A stretch of DNA of 64,000 bases, taken from assembly GCA_046350355.1 (NCBI GenBank), contig JAXMAN010000002.1, positions 372,001 to 436,000 of the forward strand, read 5' to 3'. Under the pieces are notes generated by a model, which searched no databases, had not been told where the DNA came from, and worked only from the letters and a program-made list of their open reading frames with translations. Position numbers and translations under genes: made by a program. This document shows, piece after piece, positions 8,271 to 15,592 of the stretch. Source of the stretch: UBA966 sp046350355 (lineage in GTDB: Bacteria; Planctomycetota; Phycisphaerae; Phycisphaerales; SM1A02). Each line of letters opens with the position of its first letter. The first letter of the stretch is position 1.

Positions 8271-9325
8271 CCGTGGGGGGGCTGCTCCTGCTCGACGCGC
8301 GCGGGTGCTCGCCGCCGCTGCTGCGCGCGGCGGCGCGGTTCCAGCACGCGCAGCAGGCGGCGTGCGTCGCCGTCGGCCCGGCGCCGGGCGTGCACGCGGC
8401 GGCCGCCGCGGGCCTGCGCATCGACGGCAGCCATGCCTGCGCCGGATCGAGCGCGCTCCTGGACGCGCGCGCGCTGCGCCGCGCGCTCGCGCCCGTGGTC
8501 CGGCGCGCGACGGGGGCCTTCGCCGTCGGCGCGGGCGCCCCCGAGATCGCCGGCGCGCTGGGACTGGAGGCGCTCGACGCGCCGCTGGCGCTACCCGATC
8601 CCGTTCCCGCGCTCGCGCGCGCCGCGCTGCGCGAGACCTGGGAGGTCACCGACGCGCACGCGGTCTTCCTGCTGGCGGCCTCGCCGGCGCAGGCGGGCGA
8701 TGCGCGCGCCGCGCTGGACATCGTGGGCCGCTGCGCCTTCATGCGCGGCCCCTGCGCGCTGGTCGTGCATCCCGACGCGGGCCGCATCGAGCGCACGCGC
8801 CACTGGGCGCGCGTGAACGAGGCGGGCTGGAAGCTGATCGTCGACGAGCGGGCGGACGACCCGGAGCTGCTCGCGGCCGCCATCGACGCTGCGATCGCGC
8901 TCGAGCTGCCCGGCAGCGTCGATCCGCGGCCGCTGCGCCTGCGCTCGCGCGCGGCGGTGCGCGAGGCTTCCGCCGCGCCCTGGCGGCGCTGGGCCTCCTG
9001 GGCCGCCGAGCTCGCGCGCGGCACCGCGGAGCGCGCCCCGGCGGCGGATGCGATCGTCGCCCAGGTGCTCGTGCGCGCGGGGGTCCCGCTGGCGGTCGCC
9101 ACCGGTTCGAGCGCGCATGCGTCGCTCGGCGCCGCGGTCCCGGAGGGGTGCTTCGATCCGCGCCGCCCGAACCTGGGCGCGCACCTGCTCCTGCGCCTGG
9201 CGCGCGACCCCGACGCGCGCGCCGCCCTGGCGCGGCGTCAGCGCGCGGCGCTCGAGGCGGGCGACCCGGCGCGCGCCGGCGCGCCCGCGAGCGAGGCCAG
9301 GAACGCCGTCGCCGCGTCGGTGTAG
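8267..9325 (+). CDS. glycosyltransferase-like (GT-B fold) protein, divergent
   Basis: About 352 residues starting at the ATGA overlap with the preceding lipoprotein gene. Very rich in Ala/Arg. The clearest landmark is near the C-terminus: AGVPLAVATGSSAHASLG, then VPEGCFDPRRPNLGAHLLLRLARDPDARAALARRQ. This follows the nucleotide-sugar-binding half of GT-B (family 4-like) transferases: a choose-and-blame strand, an end-of-site loop and a trailing helix ending in residue-shuffled 'DPDARAALA'. The usual EX7E motif is not clear, so activity is uncertain. The final 88 nt (9238-9325) overlap the 3' end of the convergent amidohydrolase gene. It may instead be an unrelated Rossmann-like protein. Confidence 0.6.
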   Translation: MTVGGLLLLDARGCSPPLLRAAARFQHAQQAACVAVGPAPGVHAAAAAGLRIDGSHACAGSSALLDARALRRALAPVVRRATGAFAVGAGAPEIAGALGLEALDAPLALPDPVPALARAALRETWEVTDAHAVFLLAASPAQAGDARAALDIVGRCAFMRGPCALVVHPDAGRIERTRHWARVNEAGWKLIVDERADDPELLAAAIDAAIALELPGSVDPRPLRLRSRAAVREASAAPWRRWASWAAELARGTAERAPAADAIVAQVLVRAGVPLAVATGSSAHASLGAAVPEGCFDPRRPNLGAHLLLRLARDPDARAALARRQRAALEAGDPARAGAPASEARNAVAASV

Positions 9326-10380
9326 AAGCTGCGCAGCAGGTCGGGGGGCAGCGCCATCCCGCGCAGGGGCGGGGCGTCGTTGGCGTCGCGTCGCGGGTCG
9401 ACCATCTTGAGGTCGGGGTCGCCGATGGGGCTCTCGCCGCGGTAGTCGGTCTCCCAGAGCGCGCGCAGCGCCCAGTACCGGCTGGCGTAGAGGTCGAAGG
9501 CGCTCTCCTGGTCGCTCGCCTTCGCGGCCATCTCGTTCTTCTTGTCGCCGGCGCGCAGGTGCTCCTCGCTGGTGACGATGTCGCTGCCGAAGAAGATCCG
9601 GCCGTTCCAGCGGCGCAGGAAGGCGAGGATGCGCGCGGGCTCGTGGCGGCTGATCTCGCGGACCATCCACTTGGTCGCGCTCGCATCCAGGTGCAGGTTC
9701 GGATGGCGCGTCAGGAGGCCGTCGAGGAAGTCGAGGTCCTCCGGGAAGCCGCCCATGTGCGCGACCATCCAGGGCACGCGGTACTCGTCCAGCAGGCGCT
9801 CGAGCGGCTCGTAGTGCGAGCGCTTGGTCCCGTACTTCGATGCGTCTGCGTAGCGGGTGGCGAACCAGGTGTCGGGGTCGGCGATGTGCGCCATGAGCGC
9901 CATGCCCAGCCCCGCGGCGCAGTCCATGCACGCGCGGCGGTGCGGCGCGTCCAGGCGCAGGAGCGCGGGGTCGCCCGCCTCGATGCCGAAGTCGATGCCG
10001 CGCGGCGCCGCCCAGAACTTGCAGAGGCGCGCCCCCTCGGCGTGGAAGCGCGGGATGCGCTCGAGGAACTGCCGGCCGTGGGCGGCGATGCGGTCGGGGC
10101 TGCTGAAGTCCGGGACCGCGATGAACTCGACGCGGTCGCCGAGCACCTCGCGGACCACCGGGATCTCCTCCAGCCGCGTCATCGACCAGATGCGGCCGAT
10201 GCCATAGAGGTCCATCGACTCCGCGAGCAGCTTCGAGGCCCCGGCGCCATGCACATGGCTGTGCGCGTCGACGATGGGGCAGGGCAGGGGGGCGAAGTTC
10301 GCCGCCTCCGCGCGGTAGTCCATGCCGAAGCGGTTGGACGGATTGAGGAAGGAGCCGGTCGCGGTCGAGCCCAGCGGCAT
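9238..10380 (-). CDS. amidohydrolase (amidohydrolase_2-type TIM barrel)
   Basis: About 380 residues from the ATG at 10380. The barrel begins with IVDAHSHVHG (His40 and His42, the HxH metal pair), continues through WMVAHMGGFPEDLDFLD with the next His, and ends with IFFGSDIVTSEEHL, whose Asp is the conserved strand-8 residue. This combination fits the metal-dependent hydrolases related to ACMS decarboxylase and uronate isomerase-like enzymes. There is no signal peptide. The substrate is not evident. The gene lies 41 nt downstream of the flavin-reductase-fold gene on the same strand, so the two may be co-transcribed. Its 3' end overlaps the glycosyltransferase-like gene on the other strand by 88 nt, an unusually long convergent overlap. 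The last 20 or so residues are Ala/Ser-rich and may be a recent read-through extension. Confidence 0.88.
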   Translation of the reverse strand: MPLGSTATGSFLNPSNRFGMDYRAEAANFAPLPCPIVDAHSHVHGAGASKLLAESMDLYGIGRIWSMTRLEEIPVVREVLGDRVEFIAVPDFSSPDRIAAHGRQFLERIPRFHAEGARLCKFWAAPRGIDFGIEAGDPALLRLDAPHRRACMDCAAGLGMALMAHIADPDTWFATRYADASKYGTKRSHYEPLERLLDEYRVPWMVAHMGGFPEDLDFLDGLLTRHPNLHLDASATKWMVREISRHEPARILAFLRRWNGRIFFGSDIVTSEEHLRAGDKKNEMAAKASDQESAFDLYASRYWALRALWETDYRGESPIGDPDLKMVDPRRDANDAPPLRGMALPPDLLRSFYTDAATAFLASLAGAPARAGSPASSAAR

Positions 10381-10421
10381 GGTCCGGCAAGGATAGGCGC
10401 GTCGGGGATGCGCGCCGCGCC

Positions 10422-11096
10422 TCAGCGTCGGCGGCTGCGGCCGTTCTTCGAGGAGCCCTTGCGCAGGACCGCCGCGCTCTCGCGCAGCGCCGCCACCGCC
10501 CGCGCGGCGACGGTGCGTCCCGTCGCCGCCGGGGTCGCGGGCTTGTGGGAGCGCGCGGTGCCGTTGGCGGTCCCGTTGCTCCCATTGGTCGTGGTGGGCA
10601 TCGCGCGCTGCACCGTCTGGCGGTCGCAGAGGCACGCCGTGCCGTCGCGCGGATCCAGCAGCGTCGCCGCGTGGTGGACGACGCCGACGTAGATCTCGCA
10701 GTCGCCGTCGAGGTCGACGTGGCGCGCGAGCTCGCAGTCGACGTAGCCCAGCGCGCGGTAGGGGACGGGGCAGCCGCTGGGGGTGCGCTCGAGGCTCGCG
10801 CCCAGGAAGGGATCCATGCCGGGCGTCTGCGACTCGAAGGCGCGTGCCACGGTGCGGTCGGCGGGATCGAGCTGGCAGAGCGCGAAGCTGCGGCTGTCGC
10901 GGATCAGCGGGCTCAGCGCGTGGCCCTTGCTGACGGCGACCATGACCATCGGCGGCGTGCCGCTGCACTGCTGCGCCCAGCGGACAACGACACCGCTGCG
11001 CAGGTCGGCGTGCGCAGAGGTCAGGATGAAAATGCCCGCGGGGATGCGGTCCAGCGCCTGCGCGACATCGGGGCGCTGGGCCGGCACCCAATCCAT
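10422..11096 (-). CDS. flavin-reductase-like FMN-binding split-barrel protein
   Basis: About 224 residues. The ATG at 11096 begins directly before the domain (MDWVPAQRPDVAQALDRIP); in-frame codons upstream to 11201 give a Pro/Arg-rich non-domain stretch. The N-terminal 150 residues follow the flavin reductase split barrel: GIFILTSAHADLRSGVVV, WAQQCSGTPPMVMVAVSKG, SPLIRDSRSFALCQL, FLGASLERTPSGCPVP and HVDLDGDCEIYVGVV. Such proteins bind FMN and either reduce it with NAD(P)H or serve as non-catalytic flavin carriers. The last roughly 60 residues are a low-complexity Ala/Ser/Lys/Arg tail with a strongly basic end, possibly contacting nucleic acid or membrane. Redox partner unknown. Confidence 0.82.
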   Translation of the reverse strand: MDWVPAQRPDVAQALDRIPAGIFILTSAHADLRSGVVVRWAQQCSGTPPMVMVAVSKGHALSPLIRDSRSFALCQLDPADRTVARAFESQTPGMDPFLGASLERTPSGCPVPYRALGYVDCELARHVDLDGDCEIYVGVVHHAATLLDPRDGTACLCDRQTVQRAMPTTTNGSNGTANGTARSHKPATPAATGRTVAARAVAALRESAAVLRKGSSKNGRSRRR

Positions 11097-11285
11097 GGCG
11101 TTCCGGTTGCGGGGATTCACGGGGGGTCGGGGCCTTTCCGGGCTGCGGGGGGAGTGCTCCCCACGCGGCGAAATCATGATCGCTGATCCGTGCTTGTCCA
11201 CAACTTCATGCAGCGAGAGGAGTTACGCAGCATCCGTCTGTGCGGTTCTCGGAGCATGGGAAAAATTGGAGAAAAACGGGGGGCT

Positions 11286-11312
11286 GGTGTTGCGTGGTGG
11301 GGCAAGGTGGGG
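11286..11312 (+). promoter_or_regulatory. MraZ operator: three GGTG-type repeats spaced exactly 10 bp
   Basis: Three direct repeats, GGTGTTG, GGTGGGG and GGTGGGG, begin at 11286, 11296 and 11306. MraZ is known in other bacteria to repress its own operon by binding several GTG(K)G repeats spaced one helical turn apart upstream of mraZ. The array ends 36 nt before the proposed mraZ start, the expected place. The repeats and spacing are seen directly; binding is inferred from the family. Confidence 0.75.
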
Positions 11313-11348
11313 TACTGTGTGCGCAGGTGCCTCAGGAGGGCTCTCGGC

Positions 11349-11819
11349 GTGCTCTTTCTCGGCGAATACGAGCACACCCTCGACCAGAAGCAGCGGCTCG
11401 CGATTCCGTCCGAGCTGCGCGAAGTGCTGGATCCGAAGGTGCACGGCGAGAACTTCGTGGCGGCCCCTGGCGCCAACGGGATGCTCTGGCTCTGGCCCGA
11501 GCGGACCTTTGCGCAGCTCTCGCAGGCGCTGGGTGGGTCGATCGTCGGTGACCCCCAGCTTCAGGACTTCGAGCGGACGCTCTTCTCGCAGGCAGCACGC
11601 GTTCCGCTGGACAACGCAGGCCGGGTCCGGATCCCCGACCGCCTGCTTCAGCGCTTCGGGCTCACGGGCTCCATCATGATTCTTGGAGTCCGAGACCACC
11701 TGGAGCTCGTGGATCCGGCGGCCTGGAAGCGCGAACAGGAGCGCCTCCAGCCCGCGACCGAGGAGATCTGGCGGCGCGCACGGATGGCGTTGGCCGCCCA
11801 GCAGCAGAAGTCCCCCTGA
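11349..11819 (+). CDS. mraZ: transcriptional regulator MraZ
   Basis: 156 residues. The start is GTG at 11349: it places the family N-terminus (LFLGEYEHTLD) at residue 2 and has AGGAGGG at 11334-11340, 8 nt upstream. Both AbrB-like half-domains keep their DxxxR signature: DQKQR at 12-16 and DNAGR at 88-92. MraZ forms ring oligomers that bind direct repeats and repress the division and cell-wall cluster. Here the usual next gene, rsmH, is absent; a 766-nt gap and csrA follow instead, so this copy is detached from the dcw cluster. The operator at 11286-11312 suggests autoregulation. Any remote targets would need a genome-wide search. Confidence 0.95.
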   Translation: MLFLGEYEHTLDQKQRLAIPSELREVLDPKVHGENFVAAPGANGMLWLWPERTFAQLSQALGGSIVGDPQLQDFERTLFSQAARVPLDNAGRVRIPDRLLQRFGLTGSIMILGVRDHLELVDPAAWKREQERLQPATEEIWRRARMALAAQQQKSP

Positions 11820-12585
11820 ACCCCGCGGCTGGCGGATCCAGCCGACAAGTCACGCGAGCGTTGCTCGCACAGCACACCGTGTCGCTGGCGCCTGGAGGAG
11901 GGCGCCCCCGGCACAAATGCCTGCGGTGGTCCACGGATCGGGCCCCGCACGCATGGAACGCGCCGCGCTGGCGCCGCCTCGGGAAGCCATGGATGGCCCC
12001 GTCTCGAGGAAACGCCCGCGCTCGGGAGATGGCGGCTTCGGCCGTCCTCGCCCCGACCCGACCTGCGGGCCGCAGGAGGCGTTCCGATCGGACGGCTGGG
12101 TCAAGGACGACTCGGCTTCAAAGCGGCGACCTGCCATGGCCGGCATCGTCGACGCACGCCTGCTCCCCCAGGCGAGGGCCTCCGGGCCCGTGTTTCCGTC
12201 GTTGCCCCCGCGCCGGTCTCCGGCGCGGGGGCATTTTCATTGGGCTGCCGAGTCGGTCGGAAGTTTCGCCGCATCTCCTTGCGCCGCAGGCGCTTCCATT
12301 GCGGCTGCGGGGGTGCAGTTTCGGCCGGGTTCCGGCAGGATCTGCCCACCCGCGGCGGCCCCGGTGAATCCACACCAAAATTCAACGGCTGCGGAGTCGT
12401 CGGCCCGATCTCCTCCGCTAACCTTGTTTCGCGCGCGGCATGTACGCCGCCGCCTGCCAGGCTCGCGGCTCCCGGATGTGCGGGGGCGTCGGGCAACGCC
12501 ACACGGACAAGTCGGTCGCGAGACCGAGTGGCTGGCAGGATGGTCGCCAGGTCGGCGAGGCCCGAAGCAGCAGGAGGCTCTTGCG
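11820..12585. other. 766-nt gap between mraZ and csrA, no convincing gene
   Basis: I see no reading frame here with a start, ribosome site and protein-like composition on either strand. The stretch contains a strong hairpin-plus-T terminator at 12203-12237 facing right, 384 nt after the mraZ stop. So either mraZ has a long structured 3' region or a small RNA is transcribed from within and ends there. I looked for RNase P RNA (GAGGAAAGTCC), tmRNA and signal-recognition RNA hallmarks and found none. The right-hand part (12240-12585) is presumably the csrA promoter and leader, with GGA-containing loops near 12530-12545 and 12569-12579. Confidence 0.6.
12203..12237 (+). terminator. intrinsic terminator
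   Basis: A perfect 13-bp GC-rich stem (12203-12215 with 12221-12233), a 5-nt loop and a TTTT tail at 12234-12237 on the plus strand. The opposite strand has no T run, so it acts rightward. It ends either the mraZ transcript or an unannotated RNA within the gap. Confidence 0.8.
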
Positions 12586-12816
12586 ATGCTCGTGATCACA
12601 CGCCGCGAGGGGGAAGAAGTCGTCATCGGCAACCCCGCCGCGCCGCTTGGCATCGTCCGCATCGCGACCATCAAGGGCGACCGCGTCCGCATCGCCTTCG
12701 AGTTCCCCCGCGAGGTCGATGTCCACCGCCGCGAGGTCGCCGACCAGATCCTGGCCGCCGAGCAGTCCCGCCAGAACATCGTCGGGCAGATCCGCCCGGC
12801 CGGCGAATCCGGCTGA
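12586..12816 (+). CDS. csrA: carbon storage regulator CsrA
   Basis: 76 residues, the usual CsrA size or slightly longer. It begins MLVITRREGEEVVIG and continues IVRIATIKGDRVRIAFEFPREVDVHRREVA. The RNA-contacting residues of the family are present: the basic N-terminal strand (Thr5, Arg6, Arg7) and the VHRREV segment with its Arg. CsrA dimers bind GGA motifs in RNA hairpin loops and block or stabilise messages. The ribosome site is AGGAGG at 12572-12577, 8 nt before the ATG, and itself contains GGA, as in genes that CsrA controls directly. An upstream CAGGATG at 12536-12542 sits in a TGGC/GCCA loop. Autoregulation is plausible. No flagellar gene lies nearby. Confidence 0.95.
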   Translation: MLVITRREGEEVVIGNPAAPLGIVRIATIKGDRVRIAFEFPREVDVHRREVADQILAAEQSRQNIVGQIRPAGESG

Positions 12817-12831
12817 CGCCGGGGGCCCCGG

Positions 12832-13101
12832 TCAGGGGATCGCACGCACCGAAGTGACCTCGGGGACGAGCTGGCGCAGGTTGCGCTCGATGCCGTCGTG
12901 GAGGGTCATGCCGCTGGAGGGGCAGCCGACGCAGGCGCCCTTGAAGCGCACCTGCACCTCGCCCGCCGCCGTCACGCCCACGAGCTCGATGTCGCCGCCG
13001 TCGTCCTGGATCGCCGGGCGGATCTGGTCCAGGACCAGAGCCACGCGCCGGCGCAGGCCGGCGAGGTCGCCCGAGGCGGAAGGGTCGGCGGCGTCGTGCA
13101 T
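12832..13101 (-). CDS. NifU C-terminal-domain iron-sulfur scaffold (Nfu type)
   Basis: About 89 residues. The ATG at 13101 is preferred over an in-frame TTG at 13110. It is a single NifU C-terminal domain: LVLDQIRPAIQDDGGDIELVG, then VRFKGACVGCPSSGMTLHDG with the Cys57-x-x-Cys60 pair, and IERNLRQLVPEV at the end. Two subunits would hold a [4Fe-4S] cluster between them for transfer to target proteins. No other isc, suf or nif gene is nearby. The gene converges on csrA with a 15-nt gap and diverges from the lipoprotein gene at 13146. Confidence 0.93.
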   Translation of the reverse strand: MHDAADPSASGDLAGLRRRVALVLDQIRPAIQDDGGDIELVGVTAAGEVQVRFKGACVGCPSSGMTLHDGIERNLRQLVPEVTSVRAIP

Positions 13102-13145
13102 CGCCCGCAATGGTAGCGCCCATGCGAGTCATACACTTGCGGTCC

Positions 13146-14600
13146 ATGAATCCGGTCCCATCGGTGCGCCTGCTCTCCGTCGCCGCCCGCGGGCTGATCG
13201 CCTGCGCCGCGCTCGCGCTCCTGCCCGCGTGCGCCTCGCGCCCGGTCGACCCGGTCGCCGCGCTCTCCTCCTCCTCGGAGGTGCCCGAGCGGCAGCTGCA
13301 GGCGATCAAGATGCTGCGCGAGCAGCAGCCCCTCTCCGAGGGGGCGAAGGTCGCGCTGCGTCGCGTGCTCTTCGCGCCCGGCTTCAACCTGCAGACGCGG
13401 CAGGCGGCCTTCGACCTGCTGATGGAGGCCGACCGCGACGGCATGCGCGAGGCGCTGCAGGCGAACATCGTCCGTCTGGAGTCCTTCGAGTTCCGCCGCT
13501 GGATGCTCGAGCAGATCGGCGCGCGCGGGATGAAGGACTACACCGTCGTCGTCGTGAACTCGTGGGCGGGGCCGGTCCCGTCGTGGGGTCCCGACGAGCG
13601 CAAGCGTCCCGAGTACGAGGCGATGGCCGCGCTCTACGGCGAGGACAAGGTCGCCGACGCGCTCTTCCAGGTCCTCCTGGACGCGCACCCGGTCCGCCAG
13701 TCCGCGCTGCGCGCGCGCACCTGGGAGCTGCTCATGCGCATCGGCCAGCGCGACCGGCTGAAGGAGCTCGTGCTCGCCTCGGCCTCGCGCCCGGACGACG
13801 TGATGCTGCGCGACATCCGCAAGCTCGTCGACGAGTTCGGCATCCTGCCCGAGACGCGCGAGGAGCTGCTCTGGCTCGCGAAGCTGCGCCAGACAGCGAG
13901 CCCCGCCTTCTGGGCGGCGGCCTCGGCGGCGCTGAAGCAGGTCCCCGAGGACCAGAAGCGCAACTTCGAGCTGCGCGGCATCCCGGTGGTGGTCGCCGCC
14001 GCCGCCTACGACCCGCAGGCGCTCTCGCGCACGCGCGATGAGCTGCTCGCCGAGCAGATCGCCGCCCTCAAGAACCGCGACGCGGGCAAGTACTCGGCCA
14101 ACTTCACCGGCTGGGAGCAGGGGCGCACCGAGTCGCTGGCCATGCAGAAGGAGCAGGCGAAGTGGATCGACCTGCTCGCGGTCCGCATGGCGCTGAAGAT
14201 GCTCGAGGACCCCAAGGTCCGCGCCAAGCTCTTCGACATCGCCGACCGCGACCTGCAGGACCGCCGCACCGAGTACGGCGGCATCGTGCGCATCAAGGAC
14301 GACGGCACCTGGGAGATCGTGGAGGTGCGTCCGCGCGCCACCGGCGTCGACACGCGCTTCGAGGCGCCGCAGGAGCTCTTCGACATGGGCTACACGGCGC
14401 TCTTCCACTTCCACATGCACTGCCAGGAGTACGAGAACGGCAACTACGCGGGCCCGCACATGGGCGACTTCGGCTACGCCGACAGCACGCGCGCCAACTG
14501 CCTGGTCTTCTCCTTCGTGCGCCGCAACGAGCTCAACGCCGACTACTACCGCCACGGCAAGTTCGTCGTGGACATGGGCAAGGTCTCCCGCCCCGACTGA
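13146..14600 (+). CDS. lipoprotein with helical-repeat body and His-rich C-terminal domain, unknown function
   Basis: About 484 residues. Several in-frame ATGs exist (13110, 13122, 13146); 13146 gives the best lipoprotein signal, with lipobox LLPAC at Cys29. The central 300 residues are helical and HEAT-like in texture (QAAFDLLMEADRDG, SALRARTWELLMRIG, MLRDIRKLVDEFG). The C-terminal 130 residues form a separate alpha/beta domain. VRIKDDGTWEIVEVRPR leads to ALFHFHMHCQEY with His421, His423 and His425, then GPHMGDFGYADS and CLVFSFVRRNE. His-x-His followed by an acidic/Ser loop resembles JAB1/MPN metalloproteases, but the order is not a clean match. It sits just before dapF with a 1-nt gap, which may be only a shared transcript. 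Confidence 0.75.
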   Translation: MNPVPSVRLLSVAARGLIACAALALLPACASRPVDPVAALSSSSEVPERQLQAIKMLREQQPLSEGAKVALRRVLFAPGFNLQTRQAAFDLLMEADRDGMREALQANIVRLESFEFRRWMLEQIGARGMKDYTVVVVNSWAGPVPSWGPDERKRPEYEAMAALYGEDKVADALFQVLLDAHPVRQSALRARTWELLMRIGQRDRLKELVLASASRPDDVMLRDIRKLVDEFGILPETREELLWLAKLRQTASPAFWAAASAALKQVPEDQKRNFELRGIPVVVAAAAYDPQALSRTRDELLAEQIAALKNRDAGKYSANFTGWEQGRTESLAMQKEQAKWIDLLAVRMALKMLEDPKVRAKLFDIADRDLQDRRTEYGGIVRIKDDGTWEIVEVRPRATGVDTRFEAPQELFDMGYTALFHFHMHCQEYENGNYAGPHMGDFGYADSTRANCLVFSFVRRNELNADYYRHGKFVVDMGKVSRPD

Positions 14601-14601
14601 C

Positions 14602-15588
14602 ATGCGACCGACCCGGAACCAGCCGACCATGGACCGCCCCGACGACCCCACCGCGCCGCCGCGCCTGCCCTTCGCCAAGCTGCACGGGCTCGGCAACGAC
14701 TACGTCTACGTCGACGGCGCGAAGCACCCCGTCGCCGACGCGCCCGCGCTCAGCCGCTGGGTGAGCGACCGCAACTTCGGCATCGGCAGCGACGGGCTGA
14801 TCGTCATCGACCCGCCCTCCGCGGGCGTCGACGCCGACGTGCAGATGCGCATGTTCAACGCCGACGGCAGCGAGGGCATGATGTGCGGCAACGGCATCCG
14901 CTGCGTCGCGAAGTTCGCCATCGACCGCGGCCTGAGCGAGCGCAACCCGCTGCGCGTGCAGACGCGCCGCGGCGTGCTCGAGGTGCAGTGGACGCGCGGC
15001 GGCCACGACGGCACCGTCGCCAGCGCGACCGTGCAGATGGGCGCGCCGATCCTGGCGTGCGCGCGCATCCCCGCGGCGATCCCCGGCGTCGCTCCGTCGG
15101 CGGCGGTGGTCGACCACCCCGTCGGCGCCGGCCTCTGGCAGGCGGGCGGCGCGGGCGAGGGCTGGGCCGCCGCGTGCGGGCTCGACGCGCGCCTGACGCT
15201 GGTCTCGATGGGCAACCCCCATGCGGTCCTCTACTGCCGCGACGTCGAGGCGGTGCCGCTGGAGCAGGTCGGCCCCGCGATCGAGCGTCACGCCTGGTTC
15301 CCAGAGCGCATCAACGTGCACTTCGTGCAGGTGATCGGCCCGGGGGAGGTGCGCATGCGCACCTGGGAGCGCGGCAGCGGCGCCACCAAGGCGTGCGGCA
15401 CCGGCGCGAGCGCGGTCTGCGTGGCCGGCGTCCTGACCGGGCGCACGCGCTCGCCGCTGCTGGCGCACCTGCCCGGCGGCGATCTGGAGCTTTCGTGGGA
15501 TGGCGGCGATGCGAGCGTTCGCATGACCGGTCCCGCCGTGGAGGTCTTCGAGGGCGAGCTCGACCTGGGCGCGCTCCCAGGGAGCTGA
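14602..15588 (+). CDS. dapF: diaminopimelate epimerase
   Basis: Cofactor-independent racemase converting LL- to meso-diaminopimelate for lysine and peptidoglycan. About 328 residues from the ATG at 14602, or 319 from an ATG at 14629 that is nearer the conserved start PFAKLHGLGNDYVYVD. Both catalytic cysteines are present: Cys95 in MMCGNGIRC and Cys265 in ATKACGTGASA. MFNADGSEGMM and VSMGNPHAVLY are further family blocks. A segment of about 35 residues rich in Ala/Gly (near 175-195) is an insertion relative to short homologues. The lipoprotein stop lies 1 nt upstream and the M20 gene starts 4 nt downstream, so an operon is likely. Confidence 0.96.
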   Translation: MRPTRNQPTMDRPDDPTAPPRLPFAKLHGLGNDYVYVDGAKHPVADAPALSRWVSDRNFGIGSDGLIVIDPPSAGVDADVQMRMFNADGSEGMMCGNGIRCVAKFAIDRGLSERNPLRVQTRRGVLEVQWTRGGHDGTVASATVQMGAPILACARIPAAIPGVAPSAAVVDHPVGAGLWQAGGAGEGWAAACGLDARLTLVSMGNPHAVLYCRDVEAVPLEQVGPAIERHAWFPERINVHFVQVIGPGEVRMRTWERGSGATKACGTGASAVCVAGVLTGRTRSPLLAHLPGGDLELSWDGGDASVRMTGPAVEVFEGELDLGALPGS

Positions 15589-15592
15589 ACCG

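Noticed and set aside
11820..12240. RNase P RNA, tmRNA or signal-recognition RNA in the gap after mraZ
   Set aside because: None of the conserved blocks (for example GAGGAAAGTCC) is present; only a terminator is firm.
12237..12845. Minus-strand frame of about 200 codons covering csrA
   Set aside because: It runs antisense to csrA and lacks a ribosome site; the translation is Arg/Pro-rich noise.
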